DNA of 64,000 nucleotides from Desulfosediminicola ganghwensis (GCF_005116675.2 NZ_CP050699.1:806001-870000), one strand, 5' to 3'. Positions 26,337 to 34,578 are shown, counted from the first letter of the stretch. A program made the numbers and translations. The notes: generated by a model from the sequence alone, not told the origin.

Positions 26337-26816
26337 ATGAAATATTACGGTATATTCAACGGAACCAGCAGCAGGAATAGAGTGTTGGTCGTATGGTTGC
26401 TACTGATCGTCCTGCTTGTCTCCGGTTGCTCAATGCATGCCGCAGGGGGTGATACTCTTGTGCTTCAGCAGGGTGATGATACCTTCCTTGACCAGAAGCA
26501 TGGCTTGGAGTGGCGTCTGGAGCGGTCCGGCTACTTCAAAACAGCAGAGGATGTGGAGCATTATCTGCAAGGCTTAAACAAGGAGGAGGGCGAGCAGTGG
26601 CGCCTGCCGACAAAACAAGAGCTGTTTGATCTGTTCTCCAGCTTCGATTTGAAGTTAAACGGAGAAGTCAAAATACAGCTTGAGGGAAGATACTGGCTGC
26701 AAGATGATGGCAAAGATTATGTGGGATCCTGGCAAATCGGCGACCAGTGCGGCCCTTCACGCAGTTTTTATCGAGAGAAATCCGGCTATGTCCGGGCCGT
26801 TCGAAACATGCAGTAA
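26337..26816 (+). CDS. Lipoprotein with Lcl/DUF1566-like domain, 159 aa
   Basis: A lipobox (LLVSGCSMH) after a hydrophobic stretch marks a membrane-anchored lipoprotein with lipidated Cys at about 31. The rest fits the Lcl C-terminal/DUF1566 pattern: DQKHGLEWRLE, EQWRLPTKQELFDLF, then RYWLQDDG and SGYVRAVRN. The domain is found in surface and adhesion-type proteins; no enzyme activity is known. Co-transcribed with the DsrE-like gene under the TetR operator. Confidence 0.78.
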   Translation: MKYYGIFNGTSSRNRVLVVWLLLIVLLVSGCSMHAAGGDTLVLQQGDDTFLDQKHGLEWRLERSGYFKTAEDVEHYLQGLNKEEGEQWRLPTKQELFDLFSSFDLKLNGEVKIQLEGRYWLQDDGKDYVGSWQIGDQCGPSRSFYREKSGYVRAVRNMQ

Positions 26817-26829
26817 TAATTCTCAGATA

Positions 26830-26978
26830 CCAGGAGCCTGTCGGACTATGGCGGTTTTCACTCAAATCGAGGCATCGAAGGAAAATAAGCGGAGCCATGA
26901 GGTTGATATTGCGAGCAGTGTTTTTTCCGTCGATAACGATGAGTTGGTTGAAAAGGGTTTAGTCTGACAGGCTCCTGG
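26830..26978. mobile_element. MITE-like element, copy 1
   Basis: A 149-bp unit with 18-bp terminal inverted repeats starting CCAGGAGCCTGTCGGACT, with one mismatch. The inside is non-coding apart from short frames. A second copy at 32023-32196 shares the ends and two internal blocks (ACTCAAATCGAGGCATCGAA and TCGATAACGATGAGTTGG). No transposase is linked in the window. Confidence 0.75.
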
Positions 26979-27097
26979 CAGTCATTTGAGTCGGTTCAGT
27001 GAGTAATGGAAGAGAAACATATACCTCTTTAAAGAAAATCCGGATGCGGCAAAACGTATGTTGCCACTCAAGAACTGACAAGGGAATTACCGTACAG

Positions 27098-27136
27098 AAA
27101 GCCGCAATCCCAATCAGTTCTGGGTCGCGGCTTTTT
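27098..27136 (+). terminator. Rho-independent terminator
   Basis: AAGCCGC-AAT-CCCA and TGGG-TC-GCGGCTT form a stem with an 8-base loop, followed by TTTTT. It is 280 bases past the lipoprotein gene, after the MITE copy, and probably ends the TetR-controlled operon. Confidence 0.65.
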
Positions 27137-27318
27137 GTGGTTCAAAATATGTGGTTGTAGCTGAGCTAGCCTACCTATAGGTCAAAGCTGACGTCTTCGC
27201 TCCTATAGAAGCGAGTCGTTGATTGCCTCGCAGCAGCTTAAAATTTCAATCCGCTCACATTTGTTTGCTAGAGTTCTGTTGAGGATGGCAGTTTTTTGTT
27301 TGTGTCAGGTTGGAAAAC

Positions 27319-27330
27319 GTGGTCTGGCAG
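27319..27330 (+). repeat. Solo RAYT-type end, degenerate
   Basis: AAAACGTGGTCTGGCAGGAATT resembles the RAYT right-end consensus (AAACGTGGTCTGTCCC then GAATT) but the CCC part is lost. It is isolated from any transposase sequence. Confidence 0.3.
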
Positions 27331-27390
27331 GAATTTACTATCACAAACTCCCTGATTCCTCTTTGCTGAAAAGGCTAAAAAAAGAGTATT

Positions 27391-30300
27391 TCAAAACTTT
27401 TTAGTTCCCAGATACGCTTCAATATCAACTTCATCAATCTGTTCCGGGTCCAAAAATGTTCGTGCATATGTGAGGTAGATGCCGCTTTCAAGAAATAGCC
27501 TGAACAAGTTGCCATCCAGATGGTTGTTTTTCGCCATTGTGGTCATGATTTCTATCGCCTCTCTCAGGGATTTTGCTTTTTTATAGGGACGATCGGAGGC
27601 GGTTAAAGCCTCGAAGACATCTGCTATGGCAACGATTCTACCAGGGATTGAGATCTGGTCTGCACTGAGTTTGCGGGGGTAGCCGGTGCCATTGAGGGTC
27701 TCGTGGTGCGTTCCGGCATATTCCGGGATTCTTGTCATATTTTCGGGGAAGGGAAGGGTCTCAAGCATGTTGATGGTGGTGATGATATGTTCGTTGATCT
27801 TATACCGGTCTTCTGCGGTGAGGGTACCTTTTGAGACGCAGAGGTTGTAAATTTCGCCGAGATTATACAGATGCTTGAGCGGTTGCATGGCAAAATCCGA
27901 TGATGAGCCGCCTATTCCTTTTTGCTTAGGATGCTCGACAATATGCTCAGGCCGGTCGGCCAGAAGAGGTTCCTCGCATGGCAGTGTTGGCTCCTTGGTT
28001 GGGAAACGGTCAAGTTCGAGCCGACCAAGGCCGAGCCGGTCGCTGAAATGCCGTACCCAGGTCTGTTTGGCAATTTGATGGACCCTTTCAACCTTTTCCT
28101 GAGCCATGAACTCTCCGCCAAGGTTGCACTCGGCTATAAAGCGAAAATCGTTTTTAAGTTCTTGCTGCCTTGCGGCGAGCTTTTCTCGAAGTGCTGCTTC
28201 GTCAATGTCTTCTCCTTGTGCCAACTCCCTCCAATACCCGATTTCGGCATCCCGCAGAAGGACCTCAAAGCGCATTCGAACTTCATGGATTCGGTTATAA
28301 ATAGATTCCAGCTTAGTGGCTTTGTCGACAATGTGTTCAGGAGTGATGACTTTGCCGCAGTCGTGTAGCCAGGCTGCGGTCCGGAACTCTCGCCACTCGT
28401 CGTCTGTTTCCAGGGAAAATCCGGCAAAGCCCCCTGTTGTTGACTCACTGGCTGCTTTTGCCAGCATGAGAGACAGTTCCGGCACACGGGCACAGTGTCC
28501 GCCGGTATAGGGTGATTTCTGATCGATGGCGACAGCGATCAGCCTGATGAAGGAATCCATAAGTTCCCGCAGCGATACTTCATAAGCCTGTATGGCGGAG
28601 GCCATGGTGACCATGGAGCGCGACAACCCACGAATCTCTTTAATATTGCTTTCCACCATGGCCACTTCCATGTAGCGGCGCTGTTTTACCTTGTCACTCT
28701 CAACTACCAGGGCATTTATCGGCCGTACGATGATGGTGGAACAGTACCAGACTAAGGGGGTCAACAGCAGGAGCAGAATCAGGGTCATAATGAGTGAAAA
28801 CCGGATCTTCTCCAGATACGGTGCCATGGCTTTCTGTACCGGTACCAGCAATCCCAGAAACTCACTTGATCCGTAGACCGATTCGATCTGTGCAACGTAA
28901 CAAAAATATTCATGGCCCTTGATTTCGATAACCCGCAGTCCCCCTGCAGTCCCAAACTCTGAGGCGAGTTCGAGCAGCACAGGATGTGGTACGGTCTTGC
29001 GGACCTCATCCTTTTCATCCTGGTCCTTGCCGGTTCCGAACCATTTAGCATCCAGCTTTTCGAGATCGCTGTTGGCCAGTGAAGCCATGGCCTTTTCAAG
29101 AATCCCCGCCAGAAGTTCTTTCTCGGGTCGAACAAGAAAATGGAGTCCCTGCCCGGCAGATTCTCCGAGAGCTTCGAGTTCTTCGGGGCGACCTCCTATT
29201 TCCAGGTTTTTCAGGAAATAGGAATTGGCCAGGTATCGAACCACCGGTTCGCTGTCCAGGGTTGCATAGGCCTCTTTCGAGGAGACTGCCCGCATGGCCT
29301 CAATACTGTTTGCAACATGGAGACGCTTCACCTCCGGATGATTTTCTGCCAGATAGGTGTCAGTGGCCCACCCTTTGGGAATGGCGACGGTTTTGCCGGC
29401 CAGCTCTGCCAGGGAAGAGGGAATCGGGGTATCTTTCCTTACCACAAAGGCCTGGGGCATGGGCATGTATTGGCTGGTGAATACACCCATCTTTTCACGT
29501 TCTGGATTTTTTAACAGGGAGTGCAGAAGGTCGAGCTTACCATCCTTAAACAGGGCGACCAGTTCTTCCCAGGAATAGCCGTTCACATATTCGACCCGGA
29601 AACCGGCTTTGTCGGCCAGCAGGTTCAGCAAATCGACGGAGTAGCCCTTGGGCTTGCCGCTGAGGGCAAAGTCAAAGGGGGGCCAGTTCATCTCGTTGGA
29701 AGCTTTTATTACAGGATACGAAGAGAGAAACGCCTGCTCTTCGTCATCGAGGGCAATGGGAGACCAGTGGACGCTTTTGGCACGATCTGTCGAGTATGAT
29801 GTCTGGGCGATAATCTCCCCATGTTTGTCAAACATGAAGGCCTGGCTGTCAGGTAGCAGTTGCTGCTTCTGAAGAAAGTCGGACAGGCCTGCGAGGGAAA
29901 TATCCACAGCGGCGACCCGCTGACCTCCGTCAATGCTGGTTGCATAGGTGAGCCCTGGAGATTTGAGGCTTGAGAAGAGATAGGGCGCTGTCTTGATAAT
30001 GCCAGGCGTTGCGAGGGCATCTTTAAACCATGGTCGTACCCTGGGATCATAATCGGTGTTTTCAGTTTTCTCGAAGCGGACTGAAAATGCTGAATCAAGA
30101 TAGACCGTTGTTTTTTTACGAACTCCATTAACTGACGAGAACCTGAGAGCAAGCCATCTGTCGTGCTGGGCGGCGCCGAACACACCCCGGACATTGTCGC
30201 TGCTCTCAAGGTTGATAATCTCGAATAATTCCCCGGTATCGTATCCTATATACACCGCATAGATACTCGGTGCGTTTTCCATTGCGCCGGCAAAAAGCTT

Positions 30301-30585
30301 GATTGCACGGAGCTCCTGTTCCGGCCCGGGAAAATTCTCGAGCTCGTAAAAATGACTGAGGACTCCAACCAGATTGACACTTTGGCTGTCGAGGGCTTTT
30401 ACCCTTTCGTTAATCATCTCGGCCAAGATGTGAAAGGATGACTCAGCAGCTGTCTGGGCGAGGTCTTTACTGAAATAGTGCTGTAACCCAAGAGTCAGCC
30501 CCGCTATCAGGCATGACATAAAGAGGAAGACACCAAACACGGTGGTACGGATGGATAGGGTTTTCCGAACTTTATGCTCAGCCAT
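27391..30585 (-). CDS. Receptor-type HD-GYP protein with Cache and SBP domains, 1064 aa
   Basis: A membrane receptor for cyclic di-GMP turnover. After a membrane segment (about 14-34) comes a Cache-type sensor (about 40-285; YDPRVRPWFKDAL is typical). A periplasmic SBP_bac_3-like domain follows (about 290-525; KPKGYSVDLLNLLADKAGF, DLLHSLLKNPERE and TVAIPKGWATDTYL). A second membrane segment (about 608-633) leads to a HAMP linker and an HD-GYP domain (about 690-1060) with AAWLHDCGKVITPEHI and HHETLNGTGYPRKL. Between the HD and GYP motifs lies an unusual roughly 150-residue insertion. Two ligand-binding modules suggest it senses an amino acid or similar solute. Monocistronic. Confidence 0.88.
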   Translation of the reverse strand: MAEHKVRKTLSIRTTVFGVFLFMSCLIAGLTLGLQHYFSKDLAQTAAESSFHILAEMINERVKALDSQSVNLVGVLSHFYELENFPGPEQELRAIKLFAGAMENAPSIYAVYIGYDTGELFEIINLESSDNVRGVFGAAQHDRWLALRFSSVNGVRKKTTVYLDSAFSVRFEKTENTDYDPRVRPWFKDALATPGIIKTAPYLFSSLKSPGLTYATSIDGGQRVAAVDISLAGLSDFLQKQQLLPDSQAFMFDKHGEIIAQTSYSTDRAKSVHWSPIALDDEEQAFLSSYPVIKASNEMNWPPFDFALSGKPKGYSVDLLNLLADKAGFRVEYVNGYSWEELVALFKDGKLDLLHSLLKNPEREKMGVFTSQYMPMPQAFVVRKDTPIPSSLAELAGKTVAIPKGWATDTYLAENHPEVKRLHVANSIEAMRAVSSKEAYATLDSEPVVRYLANSYFLKNLEIGGRPEELEALGESAGQGLHFLVRPEKELLAGILEKAMASLANSDLEKLDAKWFGTGKDQDEKDEVRKTVPHPVLLELASEFGTAGGLRVIEIKGHEYFCYVAQIESVYGSSEFLGLLVPVQKAMAPYLEKIRFSLIMTLILLLLLTPLVWYCSTIIVRPINALVVESDKVKQRRYMEVAMVESNIKEIRGLSRSMVTMASAIQAYEVSLRELMDSFIRLIAVAIDQKSPYTGGHCARVPELSLMLAKAASESTTGGFAGFSLETDDEWREFRTAAWLHDCGKVITPEHIVDKATKLESIYNRIHEVRMRFEVLLRDAEIGYWRELAQGEDIDEAALREKLAARQQELKNDFRFIAECNLGGEFMAQEKVERVHQIAKQTWVRHFSDRLGLGRLELDRFPTKEPTLPCEEPLLADRPEHIVEHPKQKGIGGSSSDFAMQPLKHLYNLGEIYNLCVSKGTLTAEDRYKINEHIITTINMLETLPFPENMTRIPEYAGTHHETLNGTGYPRKLSADQISIPGRIVAIADVFEALTASDRPYKKAKSLREAIEIMTTMAKNNHLDGNLFRLFLESGIYLTYARTFLDPEQIDEVDIEAYLGTKKF

Positions 30586-31145
30586 ATGGTCACAATTTCA
30601 GCTTGCTGAAGCAGCTCTCTCTGCTTCGGGCCTGTTTCGGCTCAGTCAACCTGAGTCCCGTGAAGTAGAAGATGACAACCGGAATGAGAGACGTGTTTGA
30701 GAATATCCTTCGTCTTCATACATATTATCATTTGTAGGATATAAATCGCACCCAATCAAAGAATTAATGATTGGGGAGGGTCTTTCATTCGAGGTACTTA
30801 ATGCCAGGAGCGAAGGAAATATCCGGGCTGTGAAGTGTGTTGAAATTGAGGGGGAAAGTATGTGGTCAGTGAATCCTGGGGTGATCTTTGCTGCATGCTC
30901 AAAGTGTTTGCACACGGCAAAAATTACAAAACCCGTTTGATATCTTTTTATTAACTATTGAAGAATTTATTCAAAAGGTAATTCCGCCTTTTCTGCAGTT
31001 GAACTCTTGAATAAGTGAGTGGTGCTTGAGAGGTGGAGGATCATATTGTACATTGGGAGCAACCTCTGGTGCACTGAAAACATTGTCATTCAAGACCTGA
31101 TCTTACCTTTCACTTTATACTTCTCATTCCACAGAAGAAGAATCG
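30586..31145. other. Intergenic region between divergent genes
   Basis: About 560 bases, AT-rich, holding the promoters of the HD-GYP gene and the metallo-beta-lactamase-fold gene. A minus-strand frame at 30646-30915 lacks a ribosome-binding site and looks like chance (Ser- and Pro-rich). Confidence 0.4.
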
Positions 31146-31973
31146 ATGCTCTTTGCAAAACAACACACTTTCGGCCCCATAAAAGGTTTTGAAGTGGGCA
31201 TTGCCCCGGCGGGAAAGTTGATAAAGTCCGTATATGTTTATCAAATTGACTCATTCCTCATTGATACCGGTCCCCATCATCTGCGAAAGAAAATCGGATT
31301 GATGATTAACAGCAGTGCTGTCGCCTCCATCCTGTTGACCCATCACCACGAGGATCACAGCGGCAACGCCGCCTTCCTGAAAAGCCGGACCGGGGCTCCT
31401 GTCTACCTGCACCCGTACGGGGCGGCAAAGGTGTTGAAGGGCTTCAATATTCTGCCGTACCAGCATATCCTTTTTGGCAAGGCTCAGCGCTTTCAGGCAG
31501 AGTTTTGCCCGGAGGTCGTAGAAGGTGAAAAAATAACCCTTAAAGCACTGCACACACCGGGTCATAGTAAGGATCATACTGTTTTTCATGTGGAAGAGGA
31601 GGGATGGCTCTTTTCTGGCGATCTCTTTGTCGGTGAAAAAATCCAGTTTTTCAGGGTTGATGAAAAAATTGACCAGCAGATTGCATCGTTACGAAAAATA
31701 GCAGACCTGGATTTCGACACACTCTTTTGTGGCCATCGCCCGAAAATGAAAAACGGCCCTAAGCTCATAAGGCGAAAAATCGATTATCTCGAAAGCTTTC
31801 AGGAGCAAGTCACTGGATTCTATCAAAAGGGGCTTGAAGAAAAAGAGATTATACAGCAGCTACGCGATAAAAATGATCTGCCGGTCAGGCTTTTCACTAT
31901 GGGCAATGCCAGTTTCGGGCATATGGTCAGGTCATCTCTGAATACAATACCTGACTACCGGCAGACTCGCTAA
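31146..31973 (+). CDS. Metallo-beta-lactamase-fold hydrolase, 275 aa
   Basis: The metal-binding motif is THHHEDHSGN (about 62-71), followed by HTPGHSKDHT (about 138) with a His ligand, the bridging Asp in FSGDLFVGE (about 159), and the final His in FCGHRPKMK. This is the glyoxalase II-like branch that hydrolyses thioesters or other esters. The C-terminal 60 residues are helical (QEQVTGFYQKGLEEKEIIQQL), typical of a DUF-type extension. Substrate unknown. Cytoplasmic, monocistronic. No ideal ribosome-binding site is seen (AGAAGAATCG). Confidence 0.85.
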   Translation: MLFAKQHTFGPIKGFEVGIAPAGKLIKSVYVYQIDSFLIDTGPHHLRKKIGLMINSSAVASILLTHHHEDHSGNAAFLKSRTGAPVYLHPYGAAKVLKGFNILPYQHILFGKAQRFQAEFCPEVVEGEKITLKALHTPGHSKDHTVFHVEEEGWLFSGDLFVGEKIQFFRVDEKIDQQIASLRKIADLDFDTLFCGHRPKMKNGPKLIRRKIDYLESFQEQVTGFYQKGLEEKEIIQQLRDKNDLPVRLFTMGNASFGHMVRSSLNTIPDYRQTR

Positions 31974-32022
31974 CCCCTCCACGATCCGGCGCTGCCACGC
32001 TGGTTATCATAGTTTTGCTGAG

Positions 32023-32196
32023 CCAGGAGACTGTCGGACTATTGCGATTTTCACTCAAATCGAGGCATCGAAAGAAAATTAAGCGGAGCCATATAGATAA
32101 TATCGAAGTCTCACTTCGTTCGCTTATCTGCGAGCATTAATTTTTTTTCGATAACGATGAGTTGGCTAAAAAGGGCTTAGTCCGACAGACTCCTGG
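32023..32196. mobile_element. MITE-like element, copy 2
   Basis: 174 bp with ends CCAGGAGACTGTCGGACT and its near-perfect complement. It matches copy 1 (26830-26978), with an extra segment of about 25 bases in the middle (TCGAAGTCTCACTTCGTTCG). It lies 230 bases before the selenocysteine peptide gene, so its border could influence that gene's promoter. Confidence 0.75.
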
Positions 32197-32429
32197 AGCT
32201 ACACCTGGAACGCTACCTCAGCGATTACGGCTGTCTTGCGGTTTATGTGTCTGCTATTCAGGGAAAATTCCTCTTGTTTACAATGTGAATCAAAAATTGA
32301 TATTGGCTGTAGCAGAGCTGTTGCAGTGCACACGTTTGACAGGCCAGTGTTTCTTCTGCTATCGGTATGTTATTAGGTGGCGCATTCTTGGGGGAGAAAC
32401 CTCACCACGGGTAAACGAAGGAGCGAACC

Positions 32430-32759
32430 ATGAAAAAGGACTTGAAAAAGTTGCTAGCAGGTCTTGGGGTGGCGGGTCTGATCGGCGCAGGCGGGGTAAC
32501 CCTGCCGGGACATGTTGCCGGCAGTGGTTGAGGCGGTTCCAGCGGCACAGGTGGTGCCGATGCAGAAAAGCCTGCAGGGACCAGTGGCTGAAGCGGTCAG
32601 ACTGAAGGCGCCGTGAGCGCTGAAGAAAAGACCGAAGAAACGGTTGAAGAGGGTAAGCAGGCAGCAGAAGACATGGAGAAAGAGGGTGAGGAAAAAGTAG
32701 AAGAGGGTAGTGAAGAGGTTCTGCCCAAGAAAACCGGATCGAGTGGTTGAAGCGGCTGA
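32430..32759 (+). CDS. Selenocysteine peptide precursor with three in-frame TGA codons, 109 aa
   Basis: A GAAGGAG site precedes ATG 32430. Reading TGA as selenocysteine (U), the frame runs MKKDLKKLLAGLGVAGLIG, a Gly-rich hydrophobic leader, then GSGUGGSSGTGG (U34), GTSGUSGQTEG (U54), an acidic Glu/Lys-rich middle (about 65-102), and GSSGUSG (U107). It stops at a fourth TGA (32757). Every U lies in an S-G-U-G/S context. Each is followed by a hairpin in the right place for a bacterial SECIS. This pattern matches what I know as selenobiotic-type precursor peptides, modified by a neighbouring radical SAM enzyme. That enzyme follows 142 bases downstream. The leader probably recruits it. The biological role of the product is unknown. 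Confidence 0.85.
32543..32559 (+). promoter_or_regulatory. SECIS-like hairpin after first TGA
   Basis: CGGCAC-AGGTG-GTGCCG: a 6-bp stem with a GGU-containing loop. The loop begins 17 bases past TGA 32529-32531. This matches the spacing of bacterial SECIS elements, which bind SelB and lie inside the coding region just after the UGA. Confidence 0.55.
32607..32621 (+). promoter_or_regulatory. SECIS-like hairpin after second TGA
   Basis: GGCGC-CGTGA-GCGCT forms a 5-bp stem (one G-U pair). Its loop begins 20 bases past TGA 32589-32591. It is weaker than the other two, and its loop lacks the GGU pattern. Confidence 0.4.
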
Positions 32760-32784
32760 TACAACGTACGGTCGTACGGTTATC
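32758..32784 (+). promoter_or_regulatory. SECIS-like hairpin after third TGA
   Basis: The outer stem GATA/TATC and inner stem CGTAC/GTACG enclose a GGTC loop at 32770-32773. GGUC is the apical loop known from the E. coli fdhF SECIS. The loop starts 19 bases past TGA 32748-32750. The best of the three candidates. Confidence 0.6.
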
Positions 32785-32804
32785 GTAAGGGATTGTATAC
32801 GGGG

Positions 32805-32845
32805 AATGCCGATATTTCAGAGAGTGGTATCGGCATTTCTCTTTG
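32805..32845 (+). terminator. Terminator or attenuator between peptide and maturase
   Basis: AATGCCGATA and TATCGGCATT form a 10-bp stem with a 13-base loop, followed by TCTCTTTG. Its place between the precursor and the radical SAM gene would let more peptide than enzyme be made, as is common in RiPP operons. Confidence 0.6.
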
Positions 32846-32901
32846 TCATCTGAGACGTCATTATAAAAGCCTGAATTCAATGTGAAGGACCTCCGGAAAC
32901 T

Positions 32902-34470
32902 GTGAAAACCAACATTGCCGAGCTACCCGTAACAGCGTCGTACCTTCCAAAGGTATTTGCCCGGACGGGAAATTATGACAGGGTTGAGTCCCTGCTTAAG
33001 GCGATCAGGGATATCGAACAGGCTGAGCATATCACCCTGCATCCGTTCATCTTTGATCTGGCCAGGTTGGAGTGGACACTGCACAAGGTGGACCGCGAGC
33101 ATAACCCTGGTCCGGAACACCAGCATTGCCCTGAAGTGAATCCGACCCTTGAAATCTTGTCCTCAGCCTGGAGTGGGTTGCCTGAAATGCTTGCTGGCAA
33201 TCGAACTTCTGTTCAGCCTGGTGAGGGGTATGTTGCAGTGTGCAAACCCTATGGTAAGCAAAGGGCTTCTGCCCTGAAGATAACGGGTCACGATCTGCTG
33301 GCAATCAAGCTTGTTGCTGAAGACCTCGACAAAAGAGCCGTTGCTCAAGAGGGTGGCACATCGATTGCCGTGGTTGAGAGCTTTCTGGCAGAGGCTCGGG
33401 ATAAGGGCTTGATTCATCTGCCGCGGCCTCTGATTAAAAGGGATGGGGAGATCTTTAAGGCTGAGGATGAGGCTCAATCACAAAACGGGCTATACGCTGA
33501 AATATTTACCCTGCAATGGCATGTAACGCAAAAATGCGATTTAAGCTGCCGCCACTGTTATGATCGTAGCGGCAGGGATGAGATGACCATTGGGCAGGCA
33601 GAGAGCGTCCTGGAGCAATTTGAATCGTTTTGTGAGCACAAGAGGGTGGCCGGTCAGATAAGCTTCAGCGGCGGTAACCCGCTGCTCTATTCTCATTTCG
33701 ATCATGTGTATCAAAAAGCGGCTGAAATGGGTTTTATGATAGCAATCCTTGGAAACCCTTCCCCACGCGAGCAGCTCGAAAAGTTGGTGGCGATAAAGCG
33801 GCCGGAATTTATCCAGGTGAGTCTCGAAGGGCTTAAAGAGCATAACGATTACATCAGGGGCAAAGGCCATTTCGAGAAAACGATAGATTTTCTGACCATG
33901 CTTCGTGAGGTCGGCGTGTATTCAATGGTGATGCTGACCCTGACCAGACACAATTTGAAAGAGGTGCTGCCGTTGGCAGAACTTCTTCGAGATAAGACCA
34001 ATCTCTTCAACTTTAACCGTCTCTCCCCTGTGGGGGAGGGGGCGGCACTGGAGACTGTGCCCACCCATGATTACCGCGATTTCCTTGAGGAGTATATGCG
34101 TGCCGCCGGCGAAAACCCGATTATGGGCTTGAAAGATAACCTGTTCAACATCATCCGGGACGAAGACGATCTCGCCCTCACAGGTGGCTGCACAGGTTTT
34201 GGCTGCGGTGCCGCCTTCAATTTCGTCTCCCTGCTACCTGACGGTGAGGTACACGCCTGCAGGAAATTCCCGTCCCTTATCGGCAATATCCATGATTCAA
34301 GCCTTGAAGAAATCTATCATTCAGAGATGGCCGGGAAGTATCGCAATGGCTCATCCGGTTGTAACGGTTGCAGAGTCAGGAGATTTTGCGGAGGCTGTCT
34401 GGCGGTGGTTCAGGGAAGCGGGGGAGATCCCTTCATCGACATAGATCCCTATTGTTTTATCTCTGCCTGA
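32902..34470 (+). CDS. Radical SAM/SPASM peptide maturase, 522 aa
   Basis: The radical SAM cluster motif C212-x3-C216-x2-C219 is in QKCDLSCRHCYDRSG. A SAM-binding Gly-rich strand follows (ISFSGGNPLLY). The C-terminal SPASM region (about 450-515) supplies further Fe-S Cys: HACRKFPS, then GCNGCRVRRFCGGC and PYCF. The 200-residue N-terminal part is helical and probably binds the leader peptide. It starts with GTG at 32902 with a weak site (GAAGGA). The best-known function of such proteins is modifying a small peptide made next door; here that is the selenocysteine peptide. The modification itself (for example linking Sec to a neighbouring carbon) cannot be read from sequence. Confidence 0.88.
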   Translation: MKTNIAELPVTASYLPKVFARTGNYDRVESLLKAIRDIEQAEHITLHPFIFDLARLEWTLHKVDREHNPGPEHQHCPEVNPTLEILSSAWSGLPEMLAGNRTSVQPGEGYVAVCKPYGKQRASALKITGHDLLAIKLVAEDLDKRAVAQEGGTSIAVVESFLAEARDKGLIHLPRPLIKRDGEIFKAEDEAQSQNGLYAEIFTLQWHVTQKCDLSCRHCYDRSGRDEMTIGQAESVLEQFESFCEHKRVAGQISFSGGNPLLYSHFDHVYQKAAEMGFMIAILGNPSPREQLEKLVAIKRPEFIQVSLEGLKEHNDYIRGKGHFEKTIDFLTMLREVGVYSMVMLTLTRHNLKEVLPLAELLRDKTNLFNFNRLSPVGEGAALETVPTHDYRDFLEEYMRAAGENPIMGLKDNLFNIIRDEDDLALTGGCTGFGCGAAFNFVSLLPDGEVHACRKFPSLIGNIHDSSLEEIYHSEMAGKYRNGSSGCNGCRVRRFCGGCLAVVQGSGGDPFIDIDPYCFISA

Positions 34471-34578
34471 AAAGGACTTTCAAGGCCAGGTGTGAAACGT
34501 CGAGTCAGAAAGAGGCCCTGGTTTTGCTCCAGCAAGGTTTTCAGGTGCGCCGATTCTTCCTCTACTCTTGATAACATT

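Noticed and set aside
30646-30915. 89-codon minus-strand frame
   Set aside because: No ribosome-binding site, low-complexity Ser/Pro composition, no recognisable domain.
32380-32400. Possible sigma-54 promoter before the selenocysteine peptide gene
   Set aside because: GTGGCGCATTCTTGG resembles the -24/-12 pattern but the spacing is one base short and the -12 GC is missing.
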